Shown here: one piece after another, positions 11,208-21,631 of the stretch
How positions within the stretch are numbered: position 1 is the stretch's first letter
Layout: each line of letters begins with the position of its first letter
Source: Diadophis punctatus similis
Lineage: Eukaryota; Chordata; Lepidosauria; Squamata; Dipsadidae
DNA length: 64,000 nucleotides
Assembly (NCBI GenBank): GCA_023053685.1
Contig: JALIGW010000002.1
Span: forward strand, 255,798,346 to 255,862,345
Reading direction: 5' to 3'
Notes under the pieces: generated by a model
Databases searched by the model: none
What the model was told of the DNA's origin: nothing
What the model saw: only the letters and a program-made list of their open reading frames with translations
Position numbers and translations under genes: made by a program

Positions 11208-11569
11208 GTTCGCAAAGTGCGGTGGATCATTCAGCCCGACCTTAAGGTGAGGTTTGAGCCAAAAGCCACACTTAAGATTTCAAAAGCATTACATTTTATA
11301 CTTTCTATCTCGACGCCCCCCATGCCCCTCCTTTCGGATACAGTTACCGATCACATCTAGTCCGTAACGCCTGAGAGACAACAGAATCTCTGACATGTCC
11401 ATCAACACTATTGCCATTATTGCCCATAAAATATTTTGCATGTACAGCATCTTCCTACTTCCCTTACCCTAGCATTAAGGAATGTCCCTTTTTGGTTGGG
11501 CCCCTTTCTTAATTAACAAAAGGATATATGTCAGCATATATTTTCTCCAACTATCTCAAAGCAACTAAT

Positions 11570-11860
11570 ATTTAACAAGTTCAAGCTGGAAGGGACCCTG
11601 TAGGCCATCCAATCCAACCCCTTGCCCAAACAGAATTAAATCATCTACATTTATATAAATTTCTATATACTATTTTATTTTTGAATTTTCTTATATCCAA
11701 CAGAGGTCTTCTAGTCCAACCCCCTTGCCCCGTGACAGGAGACCTTACATCAACTCCGACAAATAGTTTTATCTAATCTTTTCTTGAAAACCTCCAGTGC
11801 TGGAGCACCCACAACTCAAGGAAGCAAGCTATTCTCTTGATAGTTATTATCTCTCCTACC
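11570..11860 (-). mobile_element. CR1/L3-type LINE fragments
   Basis: Two copies of the CR1/L3 3' consensus occur (GGAAGGGACCCTGTAGGCC, and AGAGGTCTTCTAGTCCAACC with AACCTCCAGTGCTGGAGCAC). The preceding 11208-11570 shows no recognisable gene or repeat. Confidence 0.55.
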
Positions 11861-12049
11861 TCTTCATTTTTGGCCATATTGCTTCCTCCCCTTCCTTAAT
11901 CTCTTCACTCATCGTTCATTGTTCTTGTCTCCTGTTTTTATCATAGCTAAATGCCCCATAAAAGCCAACATTTCAGTGATATAATTTATATTAAAATCTT
12001 ATAATCATATTAATTATTCAATTCCACTTCTCATATGATTCTCACTTTC

Positions 12050-12711
12050 AGGAAATGTCTGCTTTGTTCCAGGTTGAATTTCTGTTTAACAAGCTCCCAT
12101 CCGTTGCTTCTTAGCAATAGCAATAGCACTTAGACTTATATACCGCTTCATAGTGCTTTTCAGCCCTCTCTAAGCGGTTTACAGAGTTCAGCATATTGCC
12201 CCCAACAATCTGGGTCCTCATTTTACCGACCTCGGAAGGATGGAAGGCTGAGTCAACCTTGAGCCGGTGAGATTTGAACAGCTGAACTGCTGAACTAGTA
12301 GTCAGCTGAAGTAGGTTGCAGTGCTGCTTTTAACCACTGTGCCACCTCCGCTCCTTAGGCTTCTTGTCCTAGCCACAGGAGTTTTGGAGAATAAGTCCAC
12401 CCCCTTTCTGTAGCAGCTCCTCATGCCCTGAAAGACAGTTACACCCTCCCCCCCTTATGCAGACCCCTTATCAATTGCTATTATCTGAACTTTCTAGGTC
12501 TCAGCCTATGTTTTTGTATTGTGGCTACCAGAACTGGACTCGGTATTCCAAGTGAGATCTCATTAGGCAGGGCAGTGCAGTGCAGTACTATGACTACTTT
12601 TGATCTTGATGCTATCCCTCTGTTGATGCAGACTAGAATTATATTTGCTTTTTCGGGTAGCTGCAGCACACTGCTAGTTCATAACTGGCAATCCACACTT
12701 AACACCTAGAT
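12050..12711 (-). mobile_element. CR1/L3-type LINE fragment interrupted by a SINE
   Basis: Minus-strand CR1 C-terminal sequence (reverse of ATGCTATCCCTCTGTTGATG, GACTCGGTATTCCAAG) continues on both sides of the SINE at 12112-12355. It is ended by a hAT MITE at 12712. Confidence 0.65.
12112..12355 (-). mobile_element. tRNA-derived SINE (Sauria type)
   Basis: Full-length copy with GGTGGCACAGTGGTTAAAAG at the tRNA-like end and the ATATAAGTCTAAGTGCTATT 3' end, inserted in CR1. Flanking GCTTCTTAG / CTCCTTAGGCTTCTT is consistent with a target duplication. Confidence 0.85.
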
Positions 12712-12985
12712 CAGCGGTTCCCAACCTGGGGGTCGCGACCCCTTTGGGGAGTCGAACAACCATTTCCCAGGGGTCGCCCCGGCATCCTCAGCTCCCTCCC
12801 CCACTGCCACAAGCCTGGCCATATCGCGCCCCACAACCCGCAATCCACCCCGCCGCCGCCATTTGGGTTCTTTTACCCTCTGTGCATGCGCAGAACGCTT
12901 TATACATGCACAGAGGGTAAAAAAACCCAAATGGCGGTGGCAGGGCGGTGGCGGGTAGCGGCATTAGGAAGGTTGGGAACCGCTG
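12712..12985. mobile_element. hAT-type MITE, family CAGCGGTTCCCAACC
   Basis: The 274-bp element has ends CAGCGGTTCCCAACC ... GGTTGGGAACCGCTG and a perfect 8-bp duplication, ACCTAGAT (12704-12711 and 12986-12993). An inner inverted repeat (TACCCTCTGTGCATG) is also present. Confidence 0.92.
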
Positions 12986-13019
12986 ACCTAGATCCACCTC
13001 ACAGCTACTATTGTTGAGC

Positions 13020-13620
13020 TAGTTACTGCCTATTACTCCAGGCCTTGAATCATCTTAGTTGCTCTTCTTTGCACTTTTTCCAAAGTCTAGAATTAGAACA
13101 ACTCATGGGGGGTGTGCTGACTCCTTGCATAAATGGGGAAAGACACCTTCAGTACAATGTGATTGCGGGGCTCCTCGACAGACTATTCAGTATATAGTGA
13201 GGGAATGCCCTAACAGAAGATATCCAGGAGACTGTAGGGACTTCTTCTGCACAACAACGGCAGCTACTGACTGGATCTCCAAACTTGATATTAAGCTTTG
13301 AAATGTTATTTCTGTTTCCCTTTTTAGGTTTTTTTTACTGTTTTAACTGTTTTTAATTTGTAAAAATGAAGTGTTTTAATATTGTGTGTGACCAGCCATA
13401 CGCTAAATAAATAAATTTCCAAAGTCTCAACAACTTTATCGTGGTGACCAAAACTGGATACAGTATTCCAGATGTGGCCTTACTAAGGCTTTATAAGCAA
13501 TACTAATACTTCGCGTGATTTTGATTCTGTGCCTTTGTTTATACAACCAAGGATTGTATTAGCTTTTTTGGCTGCGGCCGCACACGCCTGGCTCATGTTT
13601 AAGTGTCTGTCACAACGTTA
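13020..13620 (-). mobile_element. CR1/L3-type LINE fragment with a second LINE inserted at 13089-13416
   Basis: Minus-strand CR1 continues across an insertion flanked by an 11-bp duplication, TTCCAAAGTCT (13078-13088 and 13417-13427). Confidence 0.7.
13089..13416 (+). mobile_element. Non-LTR retrotransposon C-terminal fragment
   Basis: The frame reads CDCGAPRQTIQYIVRECPNR then ISKLDIKL, the cysteine/histidine tail found at the C-terminus of several vertebrate non-LTR polyproteins. A 3' UTR and CTAAATAAATAAA tail follow. The exact clade is not resolved. Confidence 0.6.
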
Positions 13621-14034
13621 TTTCTTTTTCCTCCAATTTTTCTCCAAAATGTATTCAAGAATGCTTTCATCTTTGGTGTTGTGTATTTCTGTAGAGGTGC
13701 AGTGATTCCTCACATACAATGCAACTTTCCCTCCTCTTTTGTTGGCGCTGGGTGTTTTTTTTTAAAAAAAAACAATTTATATCCTTCTAGTTGTAGTTCC
13801 AATCATGAGTTCTATCCCGCCAAGTTTCCGTAATGGCAACAATATGGTACCTGCTCTCATGTTTCAAGTTCACCCCATTTGTTTCCCATTACTTTGAGCA
13901 GTAGTATATAGGCATCTAAATGCTTTATGGCTGGCCTTCCATTTGCTCTCTACTTGTGTTTTATACCTAAGTTAACCTTCCTTCTCTCCACTTCCTTTTG
14001 GTTATTGTGGGGTTTATGTTTGGGATTGCTGTGT

Positions 14035-14285
14035 GTGATCCGGACTATTCCCACCCTGCTGGCCTTCCGTAAAGCCATTAAAACATGGCTCTTCCGGCAG
14101 GCGGGGTGAGATTGAGATCAATCCCCCATGTACGAATGTTGGTGGTTTTTTTTAAACTTTTTTATCTTTTTAATTATTATTACTGTTTTATATTGTTCTT
14201 AGACTATGCTGTATGCCGCCCTGAGTCCTATGGGAGTTGGGCGGCCTATAAGAACCATTAATAAAATAAATAAATAACTAAAATA
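14035..14285 (+). mobile_element. L2/CR1-type LINE 3' end (strongly 5'-truncated)
   Basis: It starts within the last 20 codons (TIPTLLAFRKAIKTWLFRQAG, broken over two lines of sequence) and runs through the 3' UTR (TATGCCGCCCTGAGTCCTAT) to an AATAAATAAATAA tail. Confidence 0.8.
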
Positions 14286-14547
14286 AATTAGGTCCTAAAG
14301 ATTCGTCTCCTTCCTTTCCAATTTTAGTTTTAAGCCTTTCAGATAAGCCAAGCCAATTGTTTTACAAACACATTCTTCCCTGTTTTTCTGAGGTGTAGCC
14401 TCCACCAAAATCAGTCAATAAAACATCAACTTTGCATCACTCCAGAGTCAGTTGCTCTGATTTAGATTAAATGACCAGTTTCTCAATGAGAATATTCTGT
14501 GTAATCTCCCGAGTTTTTCTTTTTCAGCTTAGATGTAATAGTTATAT

Positions 14548-14587
<40 letters not shown>
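14548..14587. repeat. (AAC)n microsatellite at the 3' end of a CR1 element
   Basis: About 13 AAC triplets directly abut the CR1/L3 3' end (GAGTTGGAAGGGACC), so the array was probably seeded by the LINE tail. Confidence 0.9.
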
Positions 14588-15180
14588 GAGTTGGAAGGGA
14601 CCTTGGAGGTCTTCTAGTCCAACCCCCTGCTTAGGCAGGAAACCCTACACTACTTCAGACAAATGGTTATCCAACATCTTCTTAAAAACTTCCAGTGTTG
14701 GAGCATTCACAACTTCTGGAGGCAAGCTGTTCCACTGATTAATTGTTCTAACTGTCAGGAAATTTCTCCTTAGTTCTAAGTTGCTTCTCTCCTTGTTTAG
14801 TTTCCACCCATTGCTTCTTGTTCTACCCTCAGGTGCTTTGGAGAATAGCTTGACTCCCTCTTCTTTGTGGCAGCCCCTGAGATATTGGAACACTGCTATC
14901 ATGTCACCCCTGGTCCTTCTTTTCATTAAACTAGACATACCCAGTTGCTGCAACCGCTCTTCATATGTTTTAGCCTCCGGTCCCCTAATCATCTTTGTTG
15001 CTCTTCTCTGCACTCTTTCCAGAGTCTCAACATCCTTTTTGCATCGTGGTGACCAAAACTGAATGCAGTATTCCAAGTGTGGCCTTACCAAGGCATTGTA
15101 AAGTGGTATTATTACTTCACGTGATCTTGATTCTATCCCTCTGTTAATACAGCCTAGAACTGTGGAGTTGGAGACCATTT
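14585..15180 (-). mobile_element. CR1/L3-type LINE with open C-terminal frame
   Basis: A 177-aa minus frame reads the CR1 C-terminus: [69 protein letters not shown]. It is intact over 177 codons but 5'-truncated, so not autonomous. Confidence 0.9.
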
Positions 15181-15309
15181 GAGGGCTGAATGGCTTGAAA
15201 AACTTCTCCTGGCCTCGCTGTGCAACTCCTTCAGATCCCAGGTCTGAAAAGACCTTTGGAGACCCAGAAGATTTCAGGGCCCTTGTGTATTCCTGTCAGA
15301 AGACTGGAA

Positions 15310-15720
15310 ATGGATGCAAACCAGCCGGCCTGGGAGAGAGTAGGAAAAAGCCCTACTGCTGCTCAGTTTGGGAATTGTGGGGAGGTCTGGGTAGGAACCC
15401 AGCAGAACATCCTGGAGGAAGCTCTTAGTTCTGAGATCCAACATTGGCGCTTCAGGAGCAGCCCCTTTCAGGAGGCCGAAGGACCACGAGAGCTTTGCAG
15501 CCGTCTTCACCGCCTTTGCTGGGGTTGGTTGCAGCCGGAGAAGCACACCAAGGCTCAGATATTGGACCGGGTGATCTTGGAGCAGTTTCTGGCCATCCTG
15601 CCCAGGGAGATGCAGCGCTGGGTGCGGGAGTGCCGTGCAGAGACCAGTTGCCAGGCGGTGGCCCTGGCCGAAGGTTTCCTGCTAAGCCAAGCGGAAGAGG
15701 GGGAACAGGGAAGATGCCAG
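15310..15720 (+). CDS. Gene Y coding exon 1: SCAN domain
   Basis: The exon reads 137 codons, ending at CAG|GTGAGA. The SCAN core spans roughly residues 48-125: [58 protein letters not shown]. These match the SCAN consensus (F-R-x-F, GPRE, L-PE-HTK-QI, LEQFL-ILP, W-V-E). SCAN boxes form dimers with other SCAN proteins. Confidence 0.92.
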
Positions 15721-18700
15721 GTGAGAGACGCTCCTCTTAGGAAAAATAGATGGATTTTAATCTGCTTGGATTCTTAATTATATACCTAAGAGAGTTGTTG
15801 GGTTTAGTAATACAAGAAAATGTTTAGAGAATTCCATTAGAGGAATTGTCCCTGTGTTCTCCCAGAGGACATATGTAGACCATCTCTTCTGTTATCCCCA
15901 ATAATAGACACAGAAGTCTTGCAATATTGTGGGCACAAAATTAAAATCCAGGTTCAGTTATGTCCTGTTCTTAACTCCTCTTCCTGGCCTGTATTTTTCA
16001 GGTTCCGAAGTCGTTGCTGGAAGTGGGAACTTATTATCCTGAGGAAATGGTGGTTCATGCAGATCCGTGGGGTTGCAGGGCGGTCTCCAAGCAGGAAGGT
16101 CAACATCAGGATGTTTCACCAGGTGATGGTCATTCTGCATGGATGGAGGTTTTTGATAGATATTCTACTTTTTCTTAATTATGTGTATCTTCTCTCTTGT
16201 GTCTAATTGTTAGAATTACTAGAAGGTGACCCAACAAGAAAGACTTAATTCTCCTACTTCAGACTAGAAGGCTTAAGTCCCATGAAGGAAGTGCCTCCTT
16301 CAGTCCATACACTACCTTCCCATGATTCCCCATTTGCAGAAGACTGGTTCTTCTTGGGGATCACTGTGGTGGTATTCTTACTTCTTCATCCCAAGATATT
16401 TTTCTTTCTCCTGAGAGACGGGGAAGGGAGCAACCTGTCTTTGACCTTTCTTAATAATTTGGATTAAATTCTAATACATATCTCTGCTAGACCATCTTGT
16501 GCCTTCAGGCCAGAAGAGATAGAGTTAATCTTTTTCCTGCTTATCTCTTTCCTTCCCAGGGAATGAAATGGAGTCACAATTGTTCACTGGTATTGGTGAA
16601 GCTGAAAGAGCAGCTGGACCTCCAACTCAGGTAGGAAAGAAAAGATCAGGGGCTAATTTGGGTCCATTTTCATTTGAGGTCTCAGCATAACATACTGCTG
16701 TCAAGATTCGAAACGCGCTTCTGCTGTTGCAACCATTATTGCTTCGCAGCTTGTTAACGAACCAGGGGGAGGGAAGGGGGAGATGGAATGTAGGCTCCAG
16801 ACATCAAGAAGACGAGTGTGAGAGCCAAGGACACTTCAGCAGGTGTTTGCCAAACCCAAATACTTTTTCTCATAACAATACAATGAAACTCAATTGGACA
16901 ATGTGACCTGCACTAATGGAGGAAGGGAGAATCCTATACTTTATGTAGGTTTGCGTGCGAATTAGCTAAATCTGGTTTTGCCCTCATCAGTGCCGAAATG
17001 ATATACTCAATAAAGTTTTGCATTAAGAGATTGGATTGTCTCGACTGTGCCTGCTTTTGTTGGGTTCGTCAGTTGAAACGTTGACAACTGAGACCCCAAA
17101 TGCGCTGACTGAGTCTGCTTATAGGAATTCTTTCTCTTTTAGAGTCCTGTGTCCTTTGACGAGGTGGCCATATATTTCACCAGTGAAGAGTGGTTGCTGC
17201 TGGATCCCAATGAGAAAGACTCGCACCGAGAAGTCATGTTGGAGACGTGTAGGATTGTGGCCTCTTTAGGTAAGGGTTCCTCTAGAATTAAGCCAAAGCA
17301 AGGAGTCACTAGACAGTTTATTTACAGCTTAGGAGATTTATGCAGATCTTCTTAAAACGATTGCCATAATATGTATATTGTGGCATTGGATGCAACTACC
17401 GTATTTTTCGGAGTATAAGACGCACCTTTTTACCCTCAAAAAGAGGGTGAAAATTTGGGTGCATCTTATACACCGAATGCAGCCCCACCCAGCCATCCCC
17501 ACTCTTTGGCCTCTGCCTGCCAACAATTTACCTCTTTGCAGCAAACAGAACAGAAACAGAAGACTTATTAGCACATTAAAAGATTACTTGCCTCCCGATC
17601 TACAGCTGACAGAGGCTTGCAAGCCACGTGGTAAAATGAAACTAACTACGGTAGCTGTAATGAGACAAAATGCTGGGAGATAAACTGCTGGCAATGTTAC
17701 ATTGCTGAAATTGCAAGACAGTAAGCTACAGCTACCGTAGCCTAGAGGAAAGAGCTCTTGCCTCACAGTCAGGAGGTTGTGAGTTCTATCCTAGGTAGAG
17801 GCAGATTCTGTTAATATGTTATTTTGTTAAATGTTTGTAGAGTGTTCAAATTATAAGACTTATTTTTTAAAGACTGCTTTATTATTGTTCTAGACAATTA
17901 ACAAAATGAAGAAGCTTTTTAAAACAAATGCTTGCTCTGAAGAGGCCCAGTGCTATTGTATCTTCTTTTAAATAGCAGAAAGCCTTCCAGAAAGCCACAT
18001 CAATTTTAAAGATCTGTAAAAGTATAATCTGAAATGTCCTGTTTTAGTATTAAGTATTAGTATTAAAATAAGGCAGCTGAATTAAACCCTGACTTAGTCA
18101 TGTTTGGAGTAGATCTATTTAAATAATTGGGAGGAGTTAGTGTGATTACATTTAAGAAAACTTTCTGGGATTAATATACTGCCATAATGTACATTTCTCC
18201 AATTCTTTGCTATTTCTATGGGTCATGCACAGAAATACACAGCAAACAGTGTATATCATCTGTGCTGTTTGCTGTTTGGCAAATTGCTGGGAGGCAGAGG
18301 CCTTTTTTCCTTGTTTTCCTCCCCCAAAACTAAGGTGCGTCTTATACTTCGGTGTGTCTTATACTCCAAAAAATACGGTAAGCTACAGCACATGGGACAC
18401 AACATACACCACATCATGATGTCAAGACCTGGGCTGTAGGACACTGCATTGCTTGTTATTTAATTTGTGTGTCCTTTTTTTTAAAAGCCGTTGTTCACTG
18501 ACAAGAATGAAACAAGACCAACTATGCTGTCAGACCAAGTCCAGAGATGACACGGTCAAATCCGATTGGATTGTTTGTTTGCTTACACCTAATAGAATCT
18601 TGCCAAACTAAAGCTATAACCTACTTACTTACTTAGATAACGGTATATCCTGAGAGATTCTAGACACCCTGAACCTCTTCCCCCCCCCTTCATCCAGTTT

Positions 18701-20652
18701 GGGACTACGCAGTGTCTCGATCTGGACCTTTCTCTGTGAAAGATCTGGGTTGCCAAAACAACCTGTTTTTCCAGGTGTACATTCCATCATATATGTAATT
18801 TTTTAAAATTAATAACGATCATGCTGTCATTTTCTTATTGCTTTCTCTACAGATGCAGGCTAGGGACCGGGATGGGAACAGGAAGTTGTATGTTTGTTGC
18901 ATTGGAAGTATTGAAAGAGGTTCTGCAAATCATGACACTTGATCCCTGGTGACATCCTGAATTTCTTGCTTTTCTGATCAGATTTTCTTAATTATCCTTT
19001 TTCCTCATCAAACAGTTGATGATCAGCAGATTGAAGATTGCCAAGAGCCAAGTGTGGTGCCAGAAGTAATCAAGATTGAAATAAAAGAAGAGACATCTAC
19101 TGATAAGTTTGGAAGAAGGCAATATGAGAGAAACCAGTGCTACAACTGGAGAGAAAACTCCCCTCTTGAATGCATGGAAATGGATTATCTCCTGACCCAA
19201 AATGTTTGTAAGGAAAATGGGATGGGAAACTATCAAGGAAGTGGGGAAATATTCCCAGCAAAGCCCAATTTCAGTAATTACCACCTCAGCAATAACAGTG
19301 ACATTATTTCTCATAAAATGATCCATACAAGAGAGAAACCTTATAAACGTGTGGACTCTGGAAAAAGCTTTAGGTGTACTAGTAATCTTAACTACCGTAA
19401 GAAAATCCATTCAGGGAAAAAGCCTTATAAATGCACAGACTGTGGAAAAGGATTCGGTTCAAACAGTTCCCTTACTTACCATGAAAGGATCCATAGGGGA
19501 GAAAAACCCTACGGATGCCTAGAGTGTGGGAAGAGCTTCGTACAAAGCAGTGATCTTACTTCCCATAAAAGGATCCATACAGGGGAAAAACCATATAAGT
19601 GCATGGACTGTGGGAAAAGCTTCAGTTCGAATAGTTCTGTTAATTATCATAAAAGGATCCATACAGGGGAGAAACCCTATGAATGCATTGAGTGTGGGAA
19701 GAGCTTTAGCAAAAGCAGCGTCCTTACTGCCCACAGAAGGATGCATACAGGAGAGAAACCCTACAAATGCCTAGATTGTGGGAAATGCTTCAGTTTGAAC
19801 AGTTCCCTTACTTCTCATAGAAGGATCCATACAGGAGAGAAGCCATATAAATGCATAGAGTGTGGGAAAAACTTCAGCAAAAGCTGTTACCTGACTTCCC
19901 ATAAAAGGATCCATACGGGAGAGAAACCCTTTCAATGCACGGAGTGTGGGAAGAGCTTCAGCAAGAGCAGTGTCCTTACTTCCCACAAAAGGATCCATTC
20001 AGAGGAAAAACCTTATAAATGCGCCGACTGTGGAAAGACCTTTCATGGCCGTGGCCACCTGATGTCTCACAGGAGGATTCACACAGGAGAAAAACCCTAT
20101 AAATGTCTGGAGTGTGGAAAGAGCTTCAGTCATAGTGGCTCCCTTACCTCCCATAAGAGAGTCCACACAGGAGAGAAACCGTATAAATGCGCGGACTGTG
20201 GAAAGAGCTTCAGTCGAAGCAGTTCCCTTACTTGCCATAGAAGGATCCACTCTGGATTCAAACCTTATATATGCAATCAATGTGGGAAGAGCTTTAGTAC
20301 AAGCAGCTCTCTTACTTACCACATTAGTATCCACACAGGGAAGAAACTATATCAGTGCACAGAGTGTGGGAAGAGCTTCCGGTTGAAAAGTCACCTAAAT
20401 TCCCATAAAAAGATCCACACAGGGTTGAAACCTTATAAATGTATGGAATGTGGAAAGAGTTTTTCTGAAAACAGGACTCTTATTTGTCATGAAAGAATCC
20501 ACACGGGGGAGAAAAAATATGCATGCATGTTGTGTGGAAAGAATTTCATGTGGAGCAATCAACTTACTTACCATAAGAGGACCCATGTGGGGGAGACGCC
20601 TTTAGGGACTGAAGTGTCCTTAATTCATGTAAACGGATCCACTATAATATGA
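15310..20652 (+). CDS. SCAN-KRAB-C2H2 zinc-finger protein, gene Y (complete, 5 coding exons)
   Basis: Coding exons: 15310-15720, 16002-16122, 16560-16630, 17143-17269 and 19016-20652. Every junction is GT-AG and the phases (0, 1, 0, 1) join in frame to 788 codons plus stop. The order is SCAN box (oligomerisation), linker exons, KRAB-A box (recruits TRIM28/KAP1 in this family) and 14 intact C2H2 fingers after one degenerate finger. It is a nuclear, DNA-binding, probably repressive transcription factor; many such proteins silence transposons. The ATG at 15310 ([12 protein letters not shown]) is chosen because the SCAN fold follows it at normal spacing. A putative acceptor at about 15233 implies an upstream 5' UTR exon. 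Introns hold a solo LTR and a TA-flanked MITE. No stop or frameshift is seen, so the gene looks functional. Orthology to a named gene cannot be set. Confidence 0.88.
16002..16122 (+). CDS. Gene Y coding exon 2 (linker)
   Basis: TTTTTCAG precedes GTTCCGAAG; the donor is CACCAG|GTGATG. The 121-nt exon reads [18 protein letters not shown] and ends in phase 1. It has a paralogue at 48509-48625 with homologous intron flanks. The donor is not optimal, so the exon end is less certain than the others. Confidence 0.7.
16560..16630 (+). CDS. Gene Y coding exon 3 (linker before KRAB)
   Basis: TTCCCAG|GG opens a 71-nt exon reading [20 protein letters not shown] and PTQ, closing at CTCAG|GTAGGA. The MESxLFT...GGAERAAG pattern is repeated in gene Z exon 52046-52128, which supports it as a real exon. 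Confidence 0.8.
16699..17086 (+). mobile_element. Putative solo LTR in gene Y intron
   Basis: The sequence begins TGTCAAGATTCG and ends AACGTTGACA (TG...CA), is 388 bp long, and has an AATAAAG near 17010. Flanks are ACTGC and ACTGA, an imperfect 5-bp duplication. It is an LTR of an old endogenous retroelement with no internal coding region; the family was not identified. Confidence 0.6.
17143..17269 (+). CDS. Gene Y coding exon 4: KRAB-A box
   Basis: CTCTTTTAG|AGTCCTGTG opens the exon; the donor is TCTTTAG|GTAAGG. It reads [19 protein letters not shown], then [14 protein letters not shown]. This matches the KRAB-A consensus V-F-DVAV-F--EEW--L----R-LYR-VMLENY, including EEW and VMLE. The 127-nt length and phase are usual for KRAB-A. 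No KRAB-B exon is seen. Confidence 0.92.
17399..18378. mobile_element. TA-flanked TIR transposon, non-autonomous (Tc1/mariner-like)
   Basis: The left end CCGTATTTTTCGGAGTATAA is inverted at the right end (TTATACTCCAAAAAATACGG), flanked by TA. A second inner copy of GTATAAGACGCACC and its inverse lies at each end. The interior shows no transposase and includes a SINE-like piece (17735-17812). It sits in the intron between the KRAB and finger exons. Confidence 0.75.
17735..17812 (+). mobile_element. tRNA-like SINE head fragment
   Basis: GTAGCCTAGAGGAAAGAGCT and GGTTGTGAGTTCTATCCTAG resemble A and B boxes. The reverse of the same sequence occurs at 43580-43655. Confidence 0.55.
18380..19015 (+). 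other. Intron before the finger exon of gene Y: no gene seen
   Basis: No coding exon is supported. The last stretch before the acceptor (TTTTTCCTCATCAAACAG at 18998-19015) is a proper polypyrimidine/AG signal. CTTATTGCTTTCTCTACAG near 18852 is an alternative acceptor; gene Z has similar sequence (CCTTTCTCCGCAG near 58265). Confidence 0.4.
19016..20652 (+). CDS. Gene Y coding exon 5: spacer plus C2H2 finger array
   Basis: The exon opens in phase with [20 protein letters not shown], contains a sumoylation-like VIKIEIKEE, and then one degenerate finger ([10 protein letters not shown], cysteines lost) and 14 canonical fingers. The helices differ from one finger to the next, for example [27 protein letters not shown] and MWSNQLTYH. 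The array therefore looks specific rather than freshly duplicated. The TGA at 20650-20652 follows a short non-finger tail. Decayed finger sequence follows the stop. Confidence 0.95.
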
Positions 20653-20987
20653 AACTTCATAAAAGCATGGAATGCAGACAGAACTTTAGTCAAACTGATT
20701 CATGTTAAAACACTTGATGTGCAGGACTATATATCTGCAGGACTAACTTTCCCTGAGGATATCTGTCTGACATTGTAAATTACTCAAGAGGGTGCTCGAA
20801 AGCACTGTTGAGTGGTATGTGAGTCTTAAGTTCTATTGCTATTTGTCTGTTCCACCGGAGCAATAGGGTTGTTCCTTCTCTTAAATATTGCCATCTTGTG
20901 GGTCCTCAGAAGCTGCCTTTTTTGTTGCAGTGTCTTCCCTATGCAACACACTTTCCAAGATCTGATAGCCTCTTCCCCTTTTTAGTA
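20653..20987 (+). other. Gene Y 3' UTR / flank with decayed finger remnant
   Basis: AAAGCATGGAATGCAGACAG looks like a dead finger (KSMECRQ). The rest shows no gene. No clear AATAAA was found before the SINE at 20988. Confidence 0.45.
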
Positions 20988-21175
20988 GTTTAGAGCCGAG
21001 ATGGCGCAGTGGTTAAAATGCAGCACAGCAGTTCAGCTGTTCAAATCTCACCGGCTCAAGGTTGACTCAGCCTTCCATCCTTCTGAGGTGGGTAAAATGA
21101 GGACCCAGACCGCTTAGAGAGGGCTGTAAAGCACTATGAAGCGGTATATAAGTCTAAGTGCTATTGCTATTATCC
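20988..21175 (+). mobile_element. tRNA-derived SINE, internally deleted
   Basis: GAGCCGAGATGGCGCAGTGG at the head, CAAATCTCACCGGCTCAAGG in the body, and CGGTATATAAGTCTAAGTGC at the 3' end. A block between the body and the CGCTTAGAGAGG region is missing relative to the other copies. Confidence 0.85.
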
Positions 21176-21335
21176 TTCCACAGAGCCCTTAAAATGGGCG
21201 CATTAGAGAAGTGAGGCTGAGGCACTTTTTTTTTTTTTTTTTTGCTTTTATATTGTTTTATTGGCTGTAAGCCACTCGGCTATTTTAAGATTGGCAGCTA
21301 TATAAATGTTTAAAGTTTTAAGTAAGTTTATACAG

Positions 21336-21567
21336 GTAATAGCAATAGCACTTAGACTTATATACCGCTTCATAGTGCTTTACAGCCCTCTCTAAGCGGT
21401 TTACAGAGTTCAGCATATTGCCCCCAACAATCTGGGTCCTCATTTTACCCACCTCAGAAGGATGGAAGGCTGAGTCAACCTTGAGCCGGTGAGATTTGAA
21501 CAGCTGAACTGCTGAACTAGCAGTAGCCTGCAGTGCTGCATTTAACCACTGCACCATCTCGGCTCTT
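21336..21567 (-). mobile_element. tRNA-derived SINE (Sauria type)
   Basis: Minus-strand copy, with GCCGAGATGGTGCAGTGG at its head (right end) and the AATAGCAATAGC-type tail at the left end. The intervening 21176-21335 has a poly-T run and no gene. Confidence 0.85.
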
Positions 21568-21631
21568 AACCCTCGTAACCCTTGCTTACTGACAATAGGA
21601 ATTGACAATTCCATTATTGAGCCACGTCAGG

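Noticed and set aside
19519..20586. Several minus frames over the gene Y finger exon, similar to each other
   Set aside because: They are antisense shadows of the periodic 84-bp finger units; the same holds for 58948-59343 and 60040-60522 in gene Z.
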